Positions 10,418 through 18,436 of a stretch of 64,000 nt of DNA are shown here, piece by piece. Below the pieces are notes generated by a model. It was not told the origin of the DNA. It made no database searches and saw only the letters and a program-made list of their open reading frames with translations. Source of the DNA: JAUMBM01 sp964441755 (GTDB lineage Bacteria > Bacteroidota > Bacteroidia > Chitinophagales > Saprospiraceae); the NCBI GenBank assembly GCA_964441755.1, contig CAYTVG010000005.1, positions 124,001-188,000 on the forward strand. Reading direction: 5' to 3'. How positions within the stretch are numbered: the first letter of the stretch is position 1; each line of letters opens with the position of its first letter. The position numbers were made by a program, and so were the translations under genes.

Positions 10418-12445
10418 ATGAAGAAGCAACAGCGGTGGTATTTGTCGGCCACATTGGTAAGTTTGTCTCTGCTGCTGCGAGCACAACAGATGCCGGTACA
10501 AGCACCTGAGGGCAGCGGAGAGATGGAAGTTGACATCTTCAATGCTGGCAGCATCAACACAGCCCTGGTTGATTTCAGCCCTACGTTCTATGATAATGGG
10601 TTGGTATATCTGTCGCAGCTTTCCCGCGGCTTGGTAGATGAGAAAACGGGAGAGACATTTTTCAAAATATTTTATGCAGCGCTGGGTCCTGACGGGATGC
10701 CGGGCAAGCCCCAGCCATTTTCTGTGAGTCTCAGTTCGCCTTATCACGAGGGGCCGGTATGTTTTAACCGAAAGGCTGACCGCATTTTCTTTACGCGTAC
10801 GAATACCAGCAAGGGGATACGCCGGGCTGATGAACGCGGGGTCTCGGGGCTCAAAATTTACGAAGCGGTACGAGGCCCTTTTGACTGGGAGCAGATCAAG
10901 GAATTGCCGTTCAACAACGATGGCTACAGCTGTCTGCATCCGGCTCTCTCTGCTGATGAAACAAAGCTTTTTTTTGCATCCAATCGTCCTGACAGCTATG
11001 GTGGTATGGATATCTATGTCAGTGAATGGACAGGAGAGCAATGGTCGGAGCCTTATAATCTGGGGCCGGAGATCAATACCAGTAAGAATGAAGCATTTCC
11101 GTTTATTTTTGAAAACGGCACGCTCTTTTTCGCTTCGGACGGTCATGAAGGTTACGGTGGTTACGACCTGTACAGTGTGGATATTTCGGGTCGGCGGTGG
11201 GGGGCAGTTACCAACTTAGGTCCGCCTTTCAATTCATCGGCTGATGATATCGGTCTGATTCTCTCGCCGGCGGGCAGTGAAGGCTATTTCACTTCTTCTC
11301 GTTCGGGAGGCTTAGGCAAGGATGACATTTACTTTTTCAGGTTTCGCGGGGGCAGTTTTCCGGGTTTCAAAGAAAGCATACAGCGGACACATGAGTTGGT
11401 AGTGCGTGATAGCCTAAGTGGTCGCGGAATTATGAGTGCTATGGTCTGGCTGTACGAACGACCTGTTAATGGTCCGCTTAACAACAGTCAGCTGTATGAT
11501 TTAGTGCTGTTGCGCGACAGTACAGAGCGGGACGTCTCTATATCCATGGTGCGAAAATCAGAGAACGATTTGGGTAATGCGCATTATGAGACCGACCGGG
11601 AGGGGATAGCCGGGTTAAAACTACGGCCATCCAGATCATACGTCTTATTGATAGCAAGATCAGGCTACCAGACGCAGGAGTTTCAGTTTGATACGGATAC
11701 GGAAGGCCAGCCGCTCAAATCGCTGCAAATCAAGCTGTCAGAAATCAATTGCATATTACTACAAGGCAGAATTGTTGCAGAGCAGTACAACCTGCCTATC
11801 CCCAATGCGGGCATACGCATTGTCAGTGACTGTCCGCAAGTAGCGACGCTCAATATATTTGCCAATATCAACGGCGATTTCGAAACTTGTTTACCTTTGG
11901 GATGCACCTATACAGTACAGGCAAGTAAGGAAGGCTACTTCGCCAACGGGTCGACGGTTTCGACTGTACGTACTAAGGTACGCACGCTGGAACTCAATTT
12001 GGCGCTTAAGCCCTCCTCACAGGCTGTACTGCGAGAGCCTATTGCTAAAGGAACGGTCATTGTGATGAACAACATACGCTATGATTTCAATCAGGCTACC
12101 ATCCGCAGCGGTGCGGCGCATGATTTGGAAGCGCTGGCAGCCTTGATGCTTCGCTACCCGAGTATGGAGATAGAATTGAGTGCGCACACAGACAGTAGGG
12201 GTAGCGATGCCTACAATCTGGATTTATCACGCCGTCGCGCAGACACTGCCAAAGACTTTTTGGTTCAGCGCGGCATTGCGGCCAGCCGGATCCAGACTGC
12301 GGGATATGGTGAGCGCGTGTTGCGCAATCGCTGTGCCGATGGTGTAGAGTGTACGGAAGAAGAGCATGCTTACAATCGCCGGACGGAGATCAAAGTATTG
12401 CGTATTGACGAAAATATTAACGTACAAATCGATGCCGGAGAGTAG
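10418..12445 (+). CDS. OmpA-family protein with PD40 propeller repeats
   Basis: A 675-residue outer-membrane-associated protein. A signal peptide covers about residues 1-23. A PD40/WD40-like propeller follows (LSADETKLFFASNRP, GGMDIYVSEW, GYGGYDLYSVD) to about residue 330, then a region with a carboxypeptidase-regulatory-like beta-sandwich, and a C-terminal OmpA peptidoglycan-binding domain (about 545-665: FNQATIRSGA, SAHTDSRGS, NLDLSRRRADTAKDFL, NRRTEIKVL). This architecture is that of PorE-like proteins that link type IX machinery or surface proteins to peptidoglycan. Position directly behind PorP/SprF supports a role in anchoring the giant adhesin. The final CDS of the operon may be the radical SAM gene 31 bases downstream. 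Confidence 0.92.
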   Translation: MKKQQRWYLSATLVSLSLLLRAQQMPVQAPEGSGEMEVDIFNAGSINTALVDFSPTFYDNGLVYLSQLSRGLVDEKTGETFFKIFYAALGPDGMPGKPQPFSVSLSSPYHEGPVCFNRKADRIFFTRTNTSKGIRRADERGVSGLKIYEAVRGPFDWEQIKELPFNNDGYSCLHPALSADETKLFFASNRPDSYGGMDIYVSEWTGEQWSEPYNLGPEINTSKNEAFPFIFENGTLFFASDGHEGYGGYDLYSVDISGRRWGAVTNLGPPFNSSADDIGLILSPAGSEGYFTSSRSGGLGKDDIYFFRFRGGSFPGFKESIQRTHELVVRDSLSGRGIMSAMVWLYERPVNGPLNNSQLYDLVLLRDSTERDVSISMVRKSENDLGNAHYETDREGIAGLKLRPSRSYVLLIARSGYQTQEFQFDTDTEGQPLKSLQIKLSEINCILLQGRIVAEQYNLPIPNAGIRIVSDCPQVATLNIFANINGDFETCLPLGCTYTVQASKEGYFANGSTVSTVRTKVRTLELNLALKPSSQAVLREPIAKGTVIVMNNIRYDFNQATIRSGAAHDLEALAALMLRYPSMEIELSAHTDSRGSDAYNLDLSRRRADTAKDFLVQRGIAASRIQTAGYGERVLRNRCADGVECTEEEHAYNRRTEIKVLRIDENINVQIDAGE

Positions 12446-12476
12446 CAACTGGCCGGCAGCACATCCATGAACCACT

Positions 12477-13499
12477 ATGCAAATATACTGGCAGGATGCA
12501 GGGCAGTTTGTCCGCAAGCTTAGCTGGCGGCGCCTGTACAACTTTTTGCTGGTGATAACCTCATACTACTACAGTCGGCTGCTAGGCAAGCCGCGGCAGT
12601 GGGGTATGCCTGTAACGCTCAGCTTTGAGCCCACGACAGCCTGCAATCTACGTTGCCCGGAATGTCCCAGCGGGCTGCGACAGTTTTCCCGTCCGACAGG
12701 CAACCTGCGGGCCGATTTTTTTCGCAAGACTATCGATCAACTCAGCGATGAGCTGTTATACCTGATATTCTACTTCCAGGGAGAGCCTTACATCAATCCG
12801 GATTTCCTCGATATGGTGAAGTATGCTAATGACAAGAAGTTATATACCATCACCTCTACCAACGGACACTTTCTCAATGACGAAAACGCCAAACGCACCA
12901 TCAGTTCGGGATTGAGCCGGCTAATCATTTCTGTTGACGGATCCACCCAGGAAGTCTATGAGCAGTACAGGAAAGCAGGCAAGCTAGAAACGGTATTGCA
13001 GGGCGCCCGCAACGTAGTTAAGTGGAAGAAAAAACTAGGCTCGTCAACACCCCATATTGTCTTTCAGATGCTGGTTGTGGCGCCTAATGAGCACCAGATA
13101 GAAGAAGTCAGACAGCTTGCAAAAGAGATAGGCGTCGATGAAGTGAAGCTTAAGACGGCACAGCTATACGATTATCGCATGGGCCACCCGCTTATGCCCG
13201 TTGATAACCGCTACAGCCGCTACTACCAATTGCCGGATGGCAGTTATGATACTAAGCACGAGTTGTTGAGTCATTGCTGGAAACTTTGGCACGCCAGCGT
13301 GGTGACCTGGGATGGACAGGTGGTGCCCTGCTGTTTTGACAAGGATGCACAGCACAAAATGGGGCATCTGCAAGCACAGGACTTCAGAGCCATTTGGAAA
13401 GGCCCCGCTTATCAGCGCTTTCGTGAAACACTCTTCAGAGGAAGACAGGAGATTGATATTTGTACCAATTGTACCGAAGGCTGCAAGGTTTGGGTATGA
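12477..13499 (+). CDS. Radical SAM/SPASM enzyme
   Basis: A 340-residue radical S-adenosylmethionine enzyme. The CxxxCxxC iron-sulfur motif is CNLRCPEC at about residues 53-60, preceded by SFEPTTA. The C-terminal part (HCWKLW, VVPCCFDKD, CTNCTEGC) supplies the cysteines of a SPASM-like auxiliary cluster domain. Family members modify peptides, cofactors or lipids by radical chemistry; the substrate of this one cannot be read from the sequence and no precursor peptide was seen next to it. It starts 31 bases after the OmpA-type gene and probably shares its transcript. The ATG at 12477 is chosen because residues 1-45 match the extended basic N-terminus common in this Bacteroidota subgroup. Confidence 0.88.
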   Translation: MQIYWQDAGQFVRKLSWRRLYNFLLVITSYYYSRLLGKPRQWGMPVTLSFEPTTACNLRCPECPSGLRQFSRPTGNLRADFFRKTIDQLSDELLYLIFYFQGEPYINPDFLDMVKYANDKKLYTITSTNGHFLNDENAKRTISSGLSRLIISVDGSTQEVYEQYRKAGKLETVLQGARNVVKWKKKLGSSTPHIVFQMLVVAPNEHQIEEVRQLAKEIGVDEVKLKTAQLYDYRMGHPLMPVDNRYSRYYQLPDGSYDTKHELLSHCWKLWHASVVTWDGQVVPCCFDKDAQHKMGHLQAQDFRAIWKGPAYQRFRETLFRGRQEIDICTNCTEGCKVWV

Positions 13500-14041
13500 A
13501 CAATGTAAAATAAAGTGTGATTTTGTAAATTTTTCTTGCAAAGAACCCGAAAATCAAGCAACTTTACTGCCCGTCTTGGTATGTACAGGGGGTGACTGCT
13601 CTATAGCGATGTGCTACTTTTCTTATTGTTTGGCTGAAAATTGGATCTAGTAAGCTTCAGTAAACAGGTTGTCAGTTGTTTGTAGTTGTTTTGACTTCCC
13701 CTTCAACTGTTGAGCTCAGCCACTCAGGTGAGTGTTCCGTCTTGGATAGACAGGATGACAGTGTACAGCCTGCCGTTTGATTAACTACGGCCCATCAGAC
13801 GTGTGCGGGAGGGTATGTATTCCGGTAGCAAAAACCCAGACTAAACAAAAACATTGATTGCCCGGCTAAGTGCTTGGCGGTGCTTCTTCATGGCACGATT
13901 TTTGGCGGAGGTACTGTTGCACGCACAGTCAATTCGGACCTTGGTCACGAGCCTGCGCGGGTAGGTCGGGGTAACCAAAGTGAAGATAAATCTCTTTGTC
14001 AGATGCTACTATGATACTAACTACATAAAAAACAGCGGGAA
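13500..14041. other. Long noncoding gap before TPR gene
   Basis: This 542-base stretch contains no convincing gene on either strand; open frames are short and lack a recognisable protein pattern. I looked for tRNA arms, long hairpins and -7 boxes and found none that stand out. It may hold the terminator of the upstream operon, the promoter of the TPR gene and possibly a leader or small RNA. Confidence 0.4.
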
Positions 14042-15037
14042 ATGGATTACAAAGTAATTGTGAGTGGCAGATTGGAATTCGGTAACAGCCGTACCTTTGA
14101 GCAGGTGGTCAAATTGTTTGAACATCGCAGAGAAGTGTATTACAAGGGGGAGTTGTTGTTCAAGCCCGAGCAACTGTTTTCGGAGGCATCACAATCTATT
14201 GATATTCCTCGCTATATTGGCACGGCAACGGACAAGGTTTGGCGAAATACTGTCAAGTTAATACAGCAGATAGCTGAATACGCGATCGCTGGTGATTTCA
14301 ACCTGTGGGGCATCCGGGAGGGTAAACCTACAGAGCACTGGCTGGTAGAGCCCCAGGGAGACAAGTCCGCTATACTTGCTTTCCGGGAAGGTCGCGATTT
14401 AGTGCGGGAAAAAGGCAGAGAGGAAGAGGCGAAAGCCGCGCTTAGCCGCGCCATTGAAAAATTTGAGCGACATGCGTTGGCCTACGAGCGCCGCGGTTAT
14501 GTCAACTTTAAGCTCGGCAATTTTGACGATGCTGTTTATGACTATTCTAAGAGTATAGATATTAACCCCAACAAGCCGGAGGCTTACTTCGGCAGGGGAA
14601 TTATTTTTTACAAGCGGGAGGACTGGAAGAAGGCGTTTGCTGATTTTGAGTTGGCGGTTGCCAAATCCATCCCTCACCAGTCCATTCATTGGCTTGGCCG
14701 GGTCTATAAGGCCAATGCATTGTCGGAACTGGCTCGCTACGAGGAAGCTGTAAAAGAATATGGCTTTTTCATTAAGCGCTATCAGCAGAGCCATGATACG
14801 TTGGCTGAGCAGCTCCGTCGCGTTGCTTTTAACTGTGGTAAGTGTCAGTTGGCCCTGAGCCAGCATGCAGAAGCCGAGCGTAGTTTTGCGTTGGCCCTGC
14901 AATCAGCTCCACAGCCAGGAGGCCCTTCGACGGAAGAAATTCTGTCGTACAGTCAGCTATGTGCTCAGGCTGGCGGTGATCGTACAGCCAGTGCAAAGCC
15001 TGCTGCCAGAAAAGGCAAGCAGCTCAGCAAGGTCTGA
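14042..15037 (+). CDS. Tetratricopeptide-repeat protein
   Basis: A 331-residue cytosolic protein without signal peptide or membrane segment. The first 100 residues have no family I recognise (FEQVVKLFEHRREVYYKGELLF). From about 110 to 290 there are several TPR units, the clearest being ALAYERRGYVNFKLGNFDDA and EAYFGRGIIFYKREDWKKAF, with the usual A/G, Y and F spacing. The C-terminus is a short basic tail (AKPAARKGKQLSKV). TPRs bind other proteins, but no partner is suggested by the neighbourhood. The gene stands alone, with a 542-base gap before it and a convergent gene after it. Confidence 0.75.
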   Translation: MDYKVIVSGRLEFGNSRTFEQVVKLFEHRREVYYKGELLFKPEQLFSEASQSIDIPRYIGTATDKVWRNTVKLIQQIAEYAIAGDFNLWGIREGKPTEHWLVEPQGDKSAILAFREGRDLVREKGREEEAKAALSRAIEKFERHALAYERRGYVNFKLGNFDDAVYDYSKSIDINPNKPEAYFGRGIIFYKREDWKKAFADFELAVAKSIPHQSIHWLGRVYKANALSELARYEEAVKEYGFFIKRYQQSHDTLAEQLRRVAFNCGKCQLALSQHAEAERSFALALQSAPQPGGPSTEEILSYSQLCAQAGGDRTASAKPAARKGKQLSKV

Positions 15038-15049
15038 TCAAAGGGGGGG

Positions 15050-15141
15050 CACCGCCCCTGGTCCGGCAGGCACTACAGGGGTATGCGTGTGGCCTGTCCA
15101 GATGGTATCAGCGTCACCGCCCCTGATCCGGCAGGCACTAC
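15050..15141. repeat. Pair of 27-bp direct repeats
   Basis: The 27-base sequence at 15050-15076 recurs at 15115-15141 with a single G/A difference; the core is CCGGCAGGCACTAC. The copies are 65 bases apart. The pair lies between the convergent ends of the TPR gene and the arginase-fold gene, and the second copy covers the stop codon of the latter. It looks like a local duplication of the gene end or a small dispersed repeat. Confidence 0.75.
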
Positions 15142-16253
15142 CCTCGCTTATAGGCAGCCAGTACACGCTCGGACAGTTCATCTCTGCAGGCCTGCAGGTA
15201 ATCGTCATAGGTACAAGGTACAAGCCGATGTCTGTCGGCCTGTGGCAGCTGCTGGTTGGGTGCCTGCAGCCACCAGCGTCCGCTCTTGTTGCTTTTCCAA
15301 AAAACAAGCTTATCCTCCTGGTTCTTCAGGTCGACGATGTACTCTGTGAGACCACCGACGGAGGCAGGGTAGTCGTTTTTGCGGTGGTAAAAACCTTCCA
15401 TGAAGTACCAAAGCATTTGTGCGACTGCCTGTGCGGAGCGGTGCTGATCAGTCGGATTAACTGCCGCTGAGGATGAAAAACCATGGAGACTGAAGGCCCG
15501 GAGCTTATCACTCATGCCGGCATATCGACACAGTTGACACGCCTCCTCAAGGGAAAAACCGCTGGGCGACCAAGGCTGTTGCGCAGGCATTTCAAGACCA
15601 TTGATTGCGCGCAAGTGAAAGCCCAGCAGGTCGCCGTCCCGTATCAGCGGTTCTGTTTCAGCCATAGCAGCCTTGGCCCTGCCGAGTCGCAGACAGCTGA
15701 GCCCACTTTGCTCTTCCATCCAGTTGAGCTGCCAGGCATCGAGGAAATGCGCCTGTGCACCGAGCAGCCCCATCGTAAAAGGAGGAGGCGTCCTGTACAC
15801 AATAGCATTAAGATAGGCGGGTATTGTGAGCTGAGAAGAAGTGATGGTTAGAGGGAGCCTTTCGTCTATGAGTACAATACCGGGATAATCCACCCGGGTA
15901 TCGAGTGCCTGGTAGAGCGCCACCAGCTGCTGCGGGCTGCTCCCCAGCAGCAAAGGGAAGACCCCGCTCTGCAGCAGCTCGGACAGCATAGGCAGCAAAA
16001 ATTCGGATTCCTCCTTGCGGGCATTGCCCAGATCTGCTATCATCAGCGAATCAAAGGCCCAGCTGAGACGGTACAGTTCATTTCGAATCAGGTTGGCTGT
16101 CGGGGCATGTACACCCACCAGAGCCAACTTCACGGCTGACAAATCGCTGATGCCCTCCTGGTAAAACAGCACATGATCTCCTACGGTGACCGGCGGCACA
16201 TCGTCCGTAGTCCAATCTGCAGGATCTACAGCCTCCAACCAATTATACAGCAT
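15138..16253 (-). CDS. Arginase/formimidoylglutamase-fold protein, active site degenerate
   Basis: A 371-residue protein with the layout of the Bacteroidota branch of the ureohydrolase (arginase/agmatinase/formimidoylglutamase) family: LALVGV, LLGSSPQQLVALYQAL, GIVLIDERL, LGFHLRAINGLEMPA. The metal ligands of active family members are missing: the usual GG-H is LGSS, the D-A-H-x-D motif is LIDERL, and the S-x-D-x-D-x-x-D-P motif is GFHLRAINGLE. It is therefore probably non-catalytic or has another role. The ATG at 16253 (MLYNWLEAV) is preferred to one 14 codons upstream because the family begins here. It converges on the TPR gene and follows an esterase gene after 165 bases containing two hairpins. 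Confidence 0.75.
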   Translation of the reverse strand: MLYNWLEAVDPADWTTDDVPPVTVGDHVLFYQEGISDLSAVKLALVGVHAPTANLIRNELYRLSWAFDSLMIADLGNARKEESEFLLPMLSELLQSGVFPLLLGSSPQQLVALYQALDTRVDYPGIVLIDERLPLTITSSQLTIPAYLNAIVYRTPPPFTMGLLGAQAHFLDAWQLNWMEEQSGLSCLRLGRAKAAMAETEPLIRDGDLLGFHLRAINGLEMPAQQPWSPSGFSLEEACQLCRYAGMSDKLRAFSLHGFSSSAAVNPTDQHRSAQAVAQMLWYFMEGFYHRKNDYPASVGGLTEYIVDLKNQEDKLVFWKSNKSGRWWLQAPNQQLPQADRHRLVPCTYDDYLQACRDELSERVLAAYKRG

Positions 16254-16320
16254 ATTTTTTTTGAAAACCTGTGCACGGCAGTGAGCTGCCGGCAAGTGAA
16301 AAAATTAAGCGGCTGTTGGC

Positions 16321-16361
16321 ACATATCGTTTTTGGCGCGATGAGGAGCGAAAACGATATGT
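16321..16361 (-). terminator. Hairpin downstream of esterase gene
   Basis: Perfect 12-base arms ACATATCGTTTT (16321-16332) and AAAACGATATGT (16350-16361) enclose a GC-rich loop. It is the second of two hairpins reached by transcription leaving the esterase gene on the minus strand, and lies before the arginase-fold gene. The arms end in a T/A run, which would help termination. Confidence 0.55.
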
Positions 16362-16368
16362 ACTCAAG

Positions 16369-16402
16369 ACATTTTTGGGCGACTGAGGCCGCCCAAAAGT
16401 GT
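16369..16402 (-). terminator. Hairpin downstream of esterase, shares core with one at 30561
   Basis: Twelve-base arms at 16369-16380 and 16391-16402 pair with one G-U position; the stem carries TTTTGGGC and its complement. It sits 16 bases after the esterase stop on the minus strand, a good place for an intrinsic terminator. Read on the minus strand the core is GGCGGCCTCAGTCGCC, nearly the same as the core of the hairpin at 30561-30604. Confidence 0.6.
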
Positions 16403-16418
16403 TTCGGCCCGGTAACCT

Positions 16419-17150
16419 TTAGAATTTTGTCTGCAGCAGATAAGGCATCATCTTACGCCAGGTAGGCCAGTCGTGCGGCATGTCATAGCCCCAGAGATCC
16501 AGTTCGTGCGGAATATTTTTGTTATGAAGCACTGCACTGAAACGGCGGGAAGCTTCGGGATGCTCCCAGTCACCCTGTCCTGTGAGAATATGGATATGCC
16601 GGCTGGCGCGGATGCGCGACAGGTACCACTCGTCGTGCAGGTTGGGCATATACTCCATAGGAGAGTTGAAATACACATCCTGGTCATGATAACCCTTGGT
16701 ATAACTGCTGAGGTTGTAATCGCCGCTCATAGAGATGACCCCCTGGATGAGATCAGGTCTTTTGAGAAAAAGATTCATGGCGTGCAAAGCACCGAAGGAA
16801 GCACCACAGGTGATGATGGGCGTTTCGGGGCTGGTCTTGGTGCGCAGGTAGGGGATCACCTCCTGATAGACGTAGTCATTGAACTGCGTATGGCGGATAG
16901 CCTTATGGCGCGGATGCATGTGGCTGTTGAGCCAGCTCTCTGAGTTGATGCTATTGATCGAAAACACCTTGACTTTGCCACTATTGATGAATGGCGCCAG
17001 GGTATCGATGAGCTTAAACCGCTCGTACTCCAGATAGTCGGCAGCGGCAGTTGGCAGCAGCAGCAGGGCAAACCCGTAGTGCCCGTAGGTTACAATCTCC
17101 ATGTGCTTATTCAGCCGCGGGCTGTACCAACCGTCGATATATTTATCCAT
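16419..17150 (-). CDS. Alpha/beta-hydrolase, esterase family
   Basis: A 243-residue cytosolic protein of the putative esterase (esterase D-like) family. The nucleophile elbow is GASFGALHA (Ser in G-x-S-x-G) at about residues 116-124; ITGQGDWEHPEASRRF supplies a likely acidic residue, and the C-terminal MPHDWPTWR the catalytic histidine. The N-terminal DGWYSPRLNKHMEIVTYGHYG is typical of a Bacteroidota group of small hydrolases with unknown substrate. The start is taken at 17150 (MDKYIDGWY), where family similarity begins; an upstream extension to 17300 would add 50 unrelated residues that overlap the divergent promoter region. It is divergent from the lipoprotein at 17293. Confidence 0.85.
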   Translation of the reverse strand: MDKYIDGWYSPRLNKHMEIVTYGHYGFALLLLPTAAADYLEYERFKLIDTLAPFINSGKVKVFSINSINSESWLNSHMHPRHKAIRHTQFNDYVYQEVIPYLRTKTSPETPIITCGASFGALHAMNLFLKRPDLIQGVISMSGDYNLSSYTKGYHDQDVYFNSPMEYMPNLHDEWYLSRIRASRHIHILTGQGDWEHPEASRRFSAVLHNKNIPHELDLWGYDMPHDWPTWRKMMPYLLQTKF

Positions 17151-17292
17151 AGCACTTATTTTGGGTGTCAATATAGTACGCTTTTGGCAATCGTAGAAAT
17201 TATTTCTTCCATTATCAGTGCTGCTGAGGGGAATTATATTTATTATTGTAATGTCGCAGGGCATATCAATTAAGCCGCCAATAAAACACAGT

Positions 17293-18276
17293 ATGAACAA
17301 TAAGCAGGCAATTTATCGCAGTTTTCACGGATGGGTGATTCTGCTACTACTTATCAGTGTTTCCTGCCAATCGGCAGCCGATAAGCGCCCCGGGGCGGTT
17401 ACTGTTGAGCAGGCCAGCCTGGCTGCGCCCGCGGCAGCCGCTTTTGGCAGTAAGCTGCAGCAGCTCGACCCTTACTGGCACCAGGGCAAGGCAGAGATCA
17501 GCCGCTACGCCCTGTCACAGCACCGCTATCAGGACGTACATCCCGGAGAGGCTGTACTGGTGCAGGTAACGGAAGATTTTCTCACCGACCAGCAGGTCAA
17601 AAATGAGCGTTACCGCAACCCGCAGTCAACGCAAGTCCTCAAAACCAATTTCATCCGGCGGTTTACGACCGGTATTTACGATTACTCCATCATGGCCTCC
17701 GTATTTACGCCCGTCAAGACGAGCAGCTGGCCGTACAGCCTGAAAGTAACTACCTCCGTACAGGACTGGTGCGGACAGGTATTCGGGCAGCTCAACTTTC
17801 GGGAAGGCAGTTATCAGTTACAAAGCCTGTCATACTTCGAAGGAGAAGGCGACCAGCGTGAAACCCTGCCGGCAGCCCTGCTGGAAGATGAGTTGTTCAA
17901 CCGCATTCGCATGGACTGGCGTTCGCTGCCCACAGGCAAGCAGCTCATGATCCCCTCCCTTGCCTGGCTGCGGCTGCTGCACCAGCAGGCCGCCCCCTAC
18001 CAGGTCGAGCTGCGGCTGTCGCCCTATAGCGGGGACACCTTCAAGGGCAAGCAGCTACAGCAATACCAGGTTGAATATCCCGAACTCAACCGACGGCTGT
18101 CCATTGTTTTCGAAGCGGAGCCGCCCTATTACATCCAGGGCTGGCAGGAAGAGATGCGCGGGCGCGACGGTCAGGCGGCCGTCAGCACAGCCATCCTCAC
18201 TCACCGGCTGCTCGACGATTACTGGAGTCACAATAGGTTGGAAAATAAGGACCTGCGTCAAAAATTAGGTATGTGA
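17293..18276 (+). CDS. Bacteroidota lipoprotein (family often mislabelled Maf)
   Basis: A 327-residue lipoprotein: a hydrophobic stretch followed by the lipobox ISVSC gives cleavage before the Cys at about residue 24. The mature part (YWHQGKAEISRYALSQHRY, VLVQVTEDF, YDYSIMASVFTP, LKVTTSVQDWCGQVFGQLN, YFEGEGDQ, ATG-like start absent) matches a conserved Bacteroidota lipoprotein family that is sometimes annotated as septum formation inhibitor Maf. It has none of the nucleotide-pyrophosphatase features of true Maf. Function unknown. The ATG at 17293 is chosen because it puts the lipobox at the right distance; upstream ATG/TTG codons would add 25 residues. It is followed by another lipoprotein gene after a 160-base gap holding a small hairpin. 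Confidence 0.8.
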   Translation: MNNKQAIYRSFHGWVILLLLISVSCQSAADKRPGAVTVEQASLAAPAAAAFGSKLQQLDPYWHQGKAEISRYALSQHRYQDVHPGEAVLVQVTEDFLTDQQVKNERYRNPQSTQVLKTNFIRRFTTGIYDYSIMASVFTPVKTSSWPYSLKVTTSVQDWCGQVFGQLNFREGSYQLQSLSYFEGEGDQRETLPAALLEDELFNRIRMDWRSLPTGKQLMIPSLAWLRLLHQQAAPYQVELRLSPYSGDTFKGKQLQQYQVEYPELNRRLSIVFEAEPPYYIQGWQEEMRGRDGQAAVSTAILTHRLLDDYWSHNRLENKDLRQKLGM

Positions 18277-18363
18277 GCGAGCCGCCTACGGCCAAGGCCG
18301 GGGCGGATACTGGCAGCAGCAGCCTGACGGCAAAAAATGAGGCGGGCGGCGCGTGTGCGGAAA

Positions 18364-18382
18364 TTTTTGCCGGAGGCAAAAA
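18364..18382. repeat. Mini-hairpin with CCGGAGG centre
   Basis: TTTTTGCC-GGA-GGCAAAAA is a perfect 8-base stem with a GGA loop, located between two plus-strand lipoprotein genes. The same centre occurs in intergenic hairpins at 207-221, 33288-33308 and 36477-36494. It may terminate transcription in either direction. Confidence 0.55.
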
Positions 18383-18436
18383 CGCACGGCTAAGCACCTT
18401 GGGACAAATGATTATTTTACAGGCAAAAGCAAGAAG

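Noticed and set aside
13500..14041. tRNA or riboswitch
   Set aside because: No acceptor-stem or T-loop pattern was found and no long paired region stands out.
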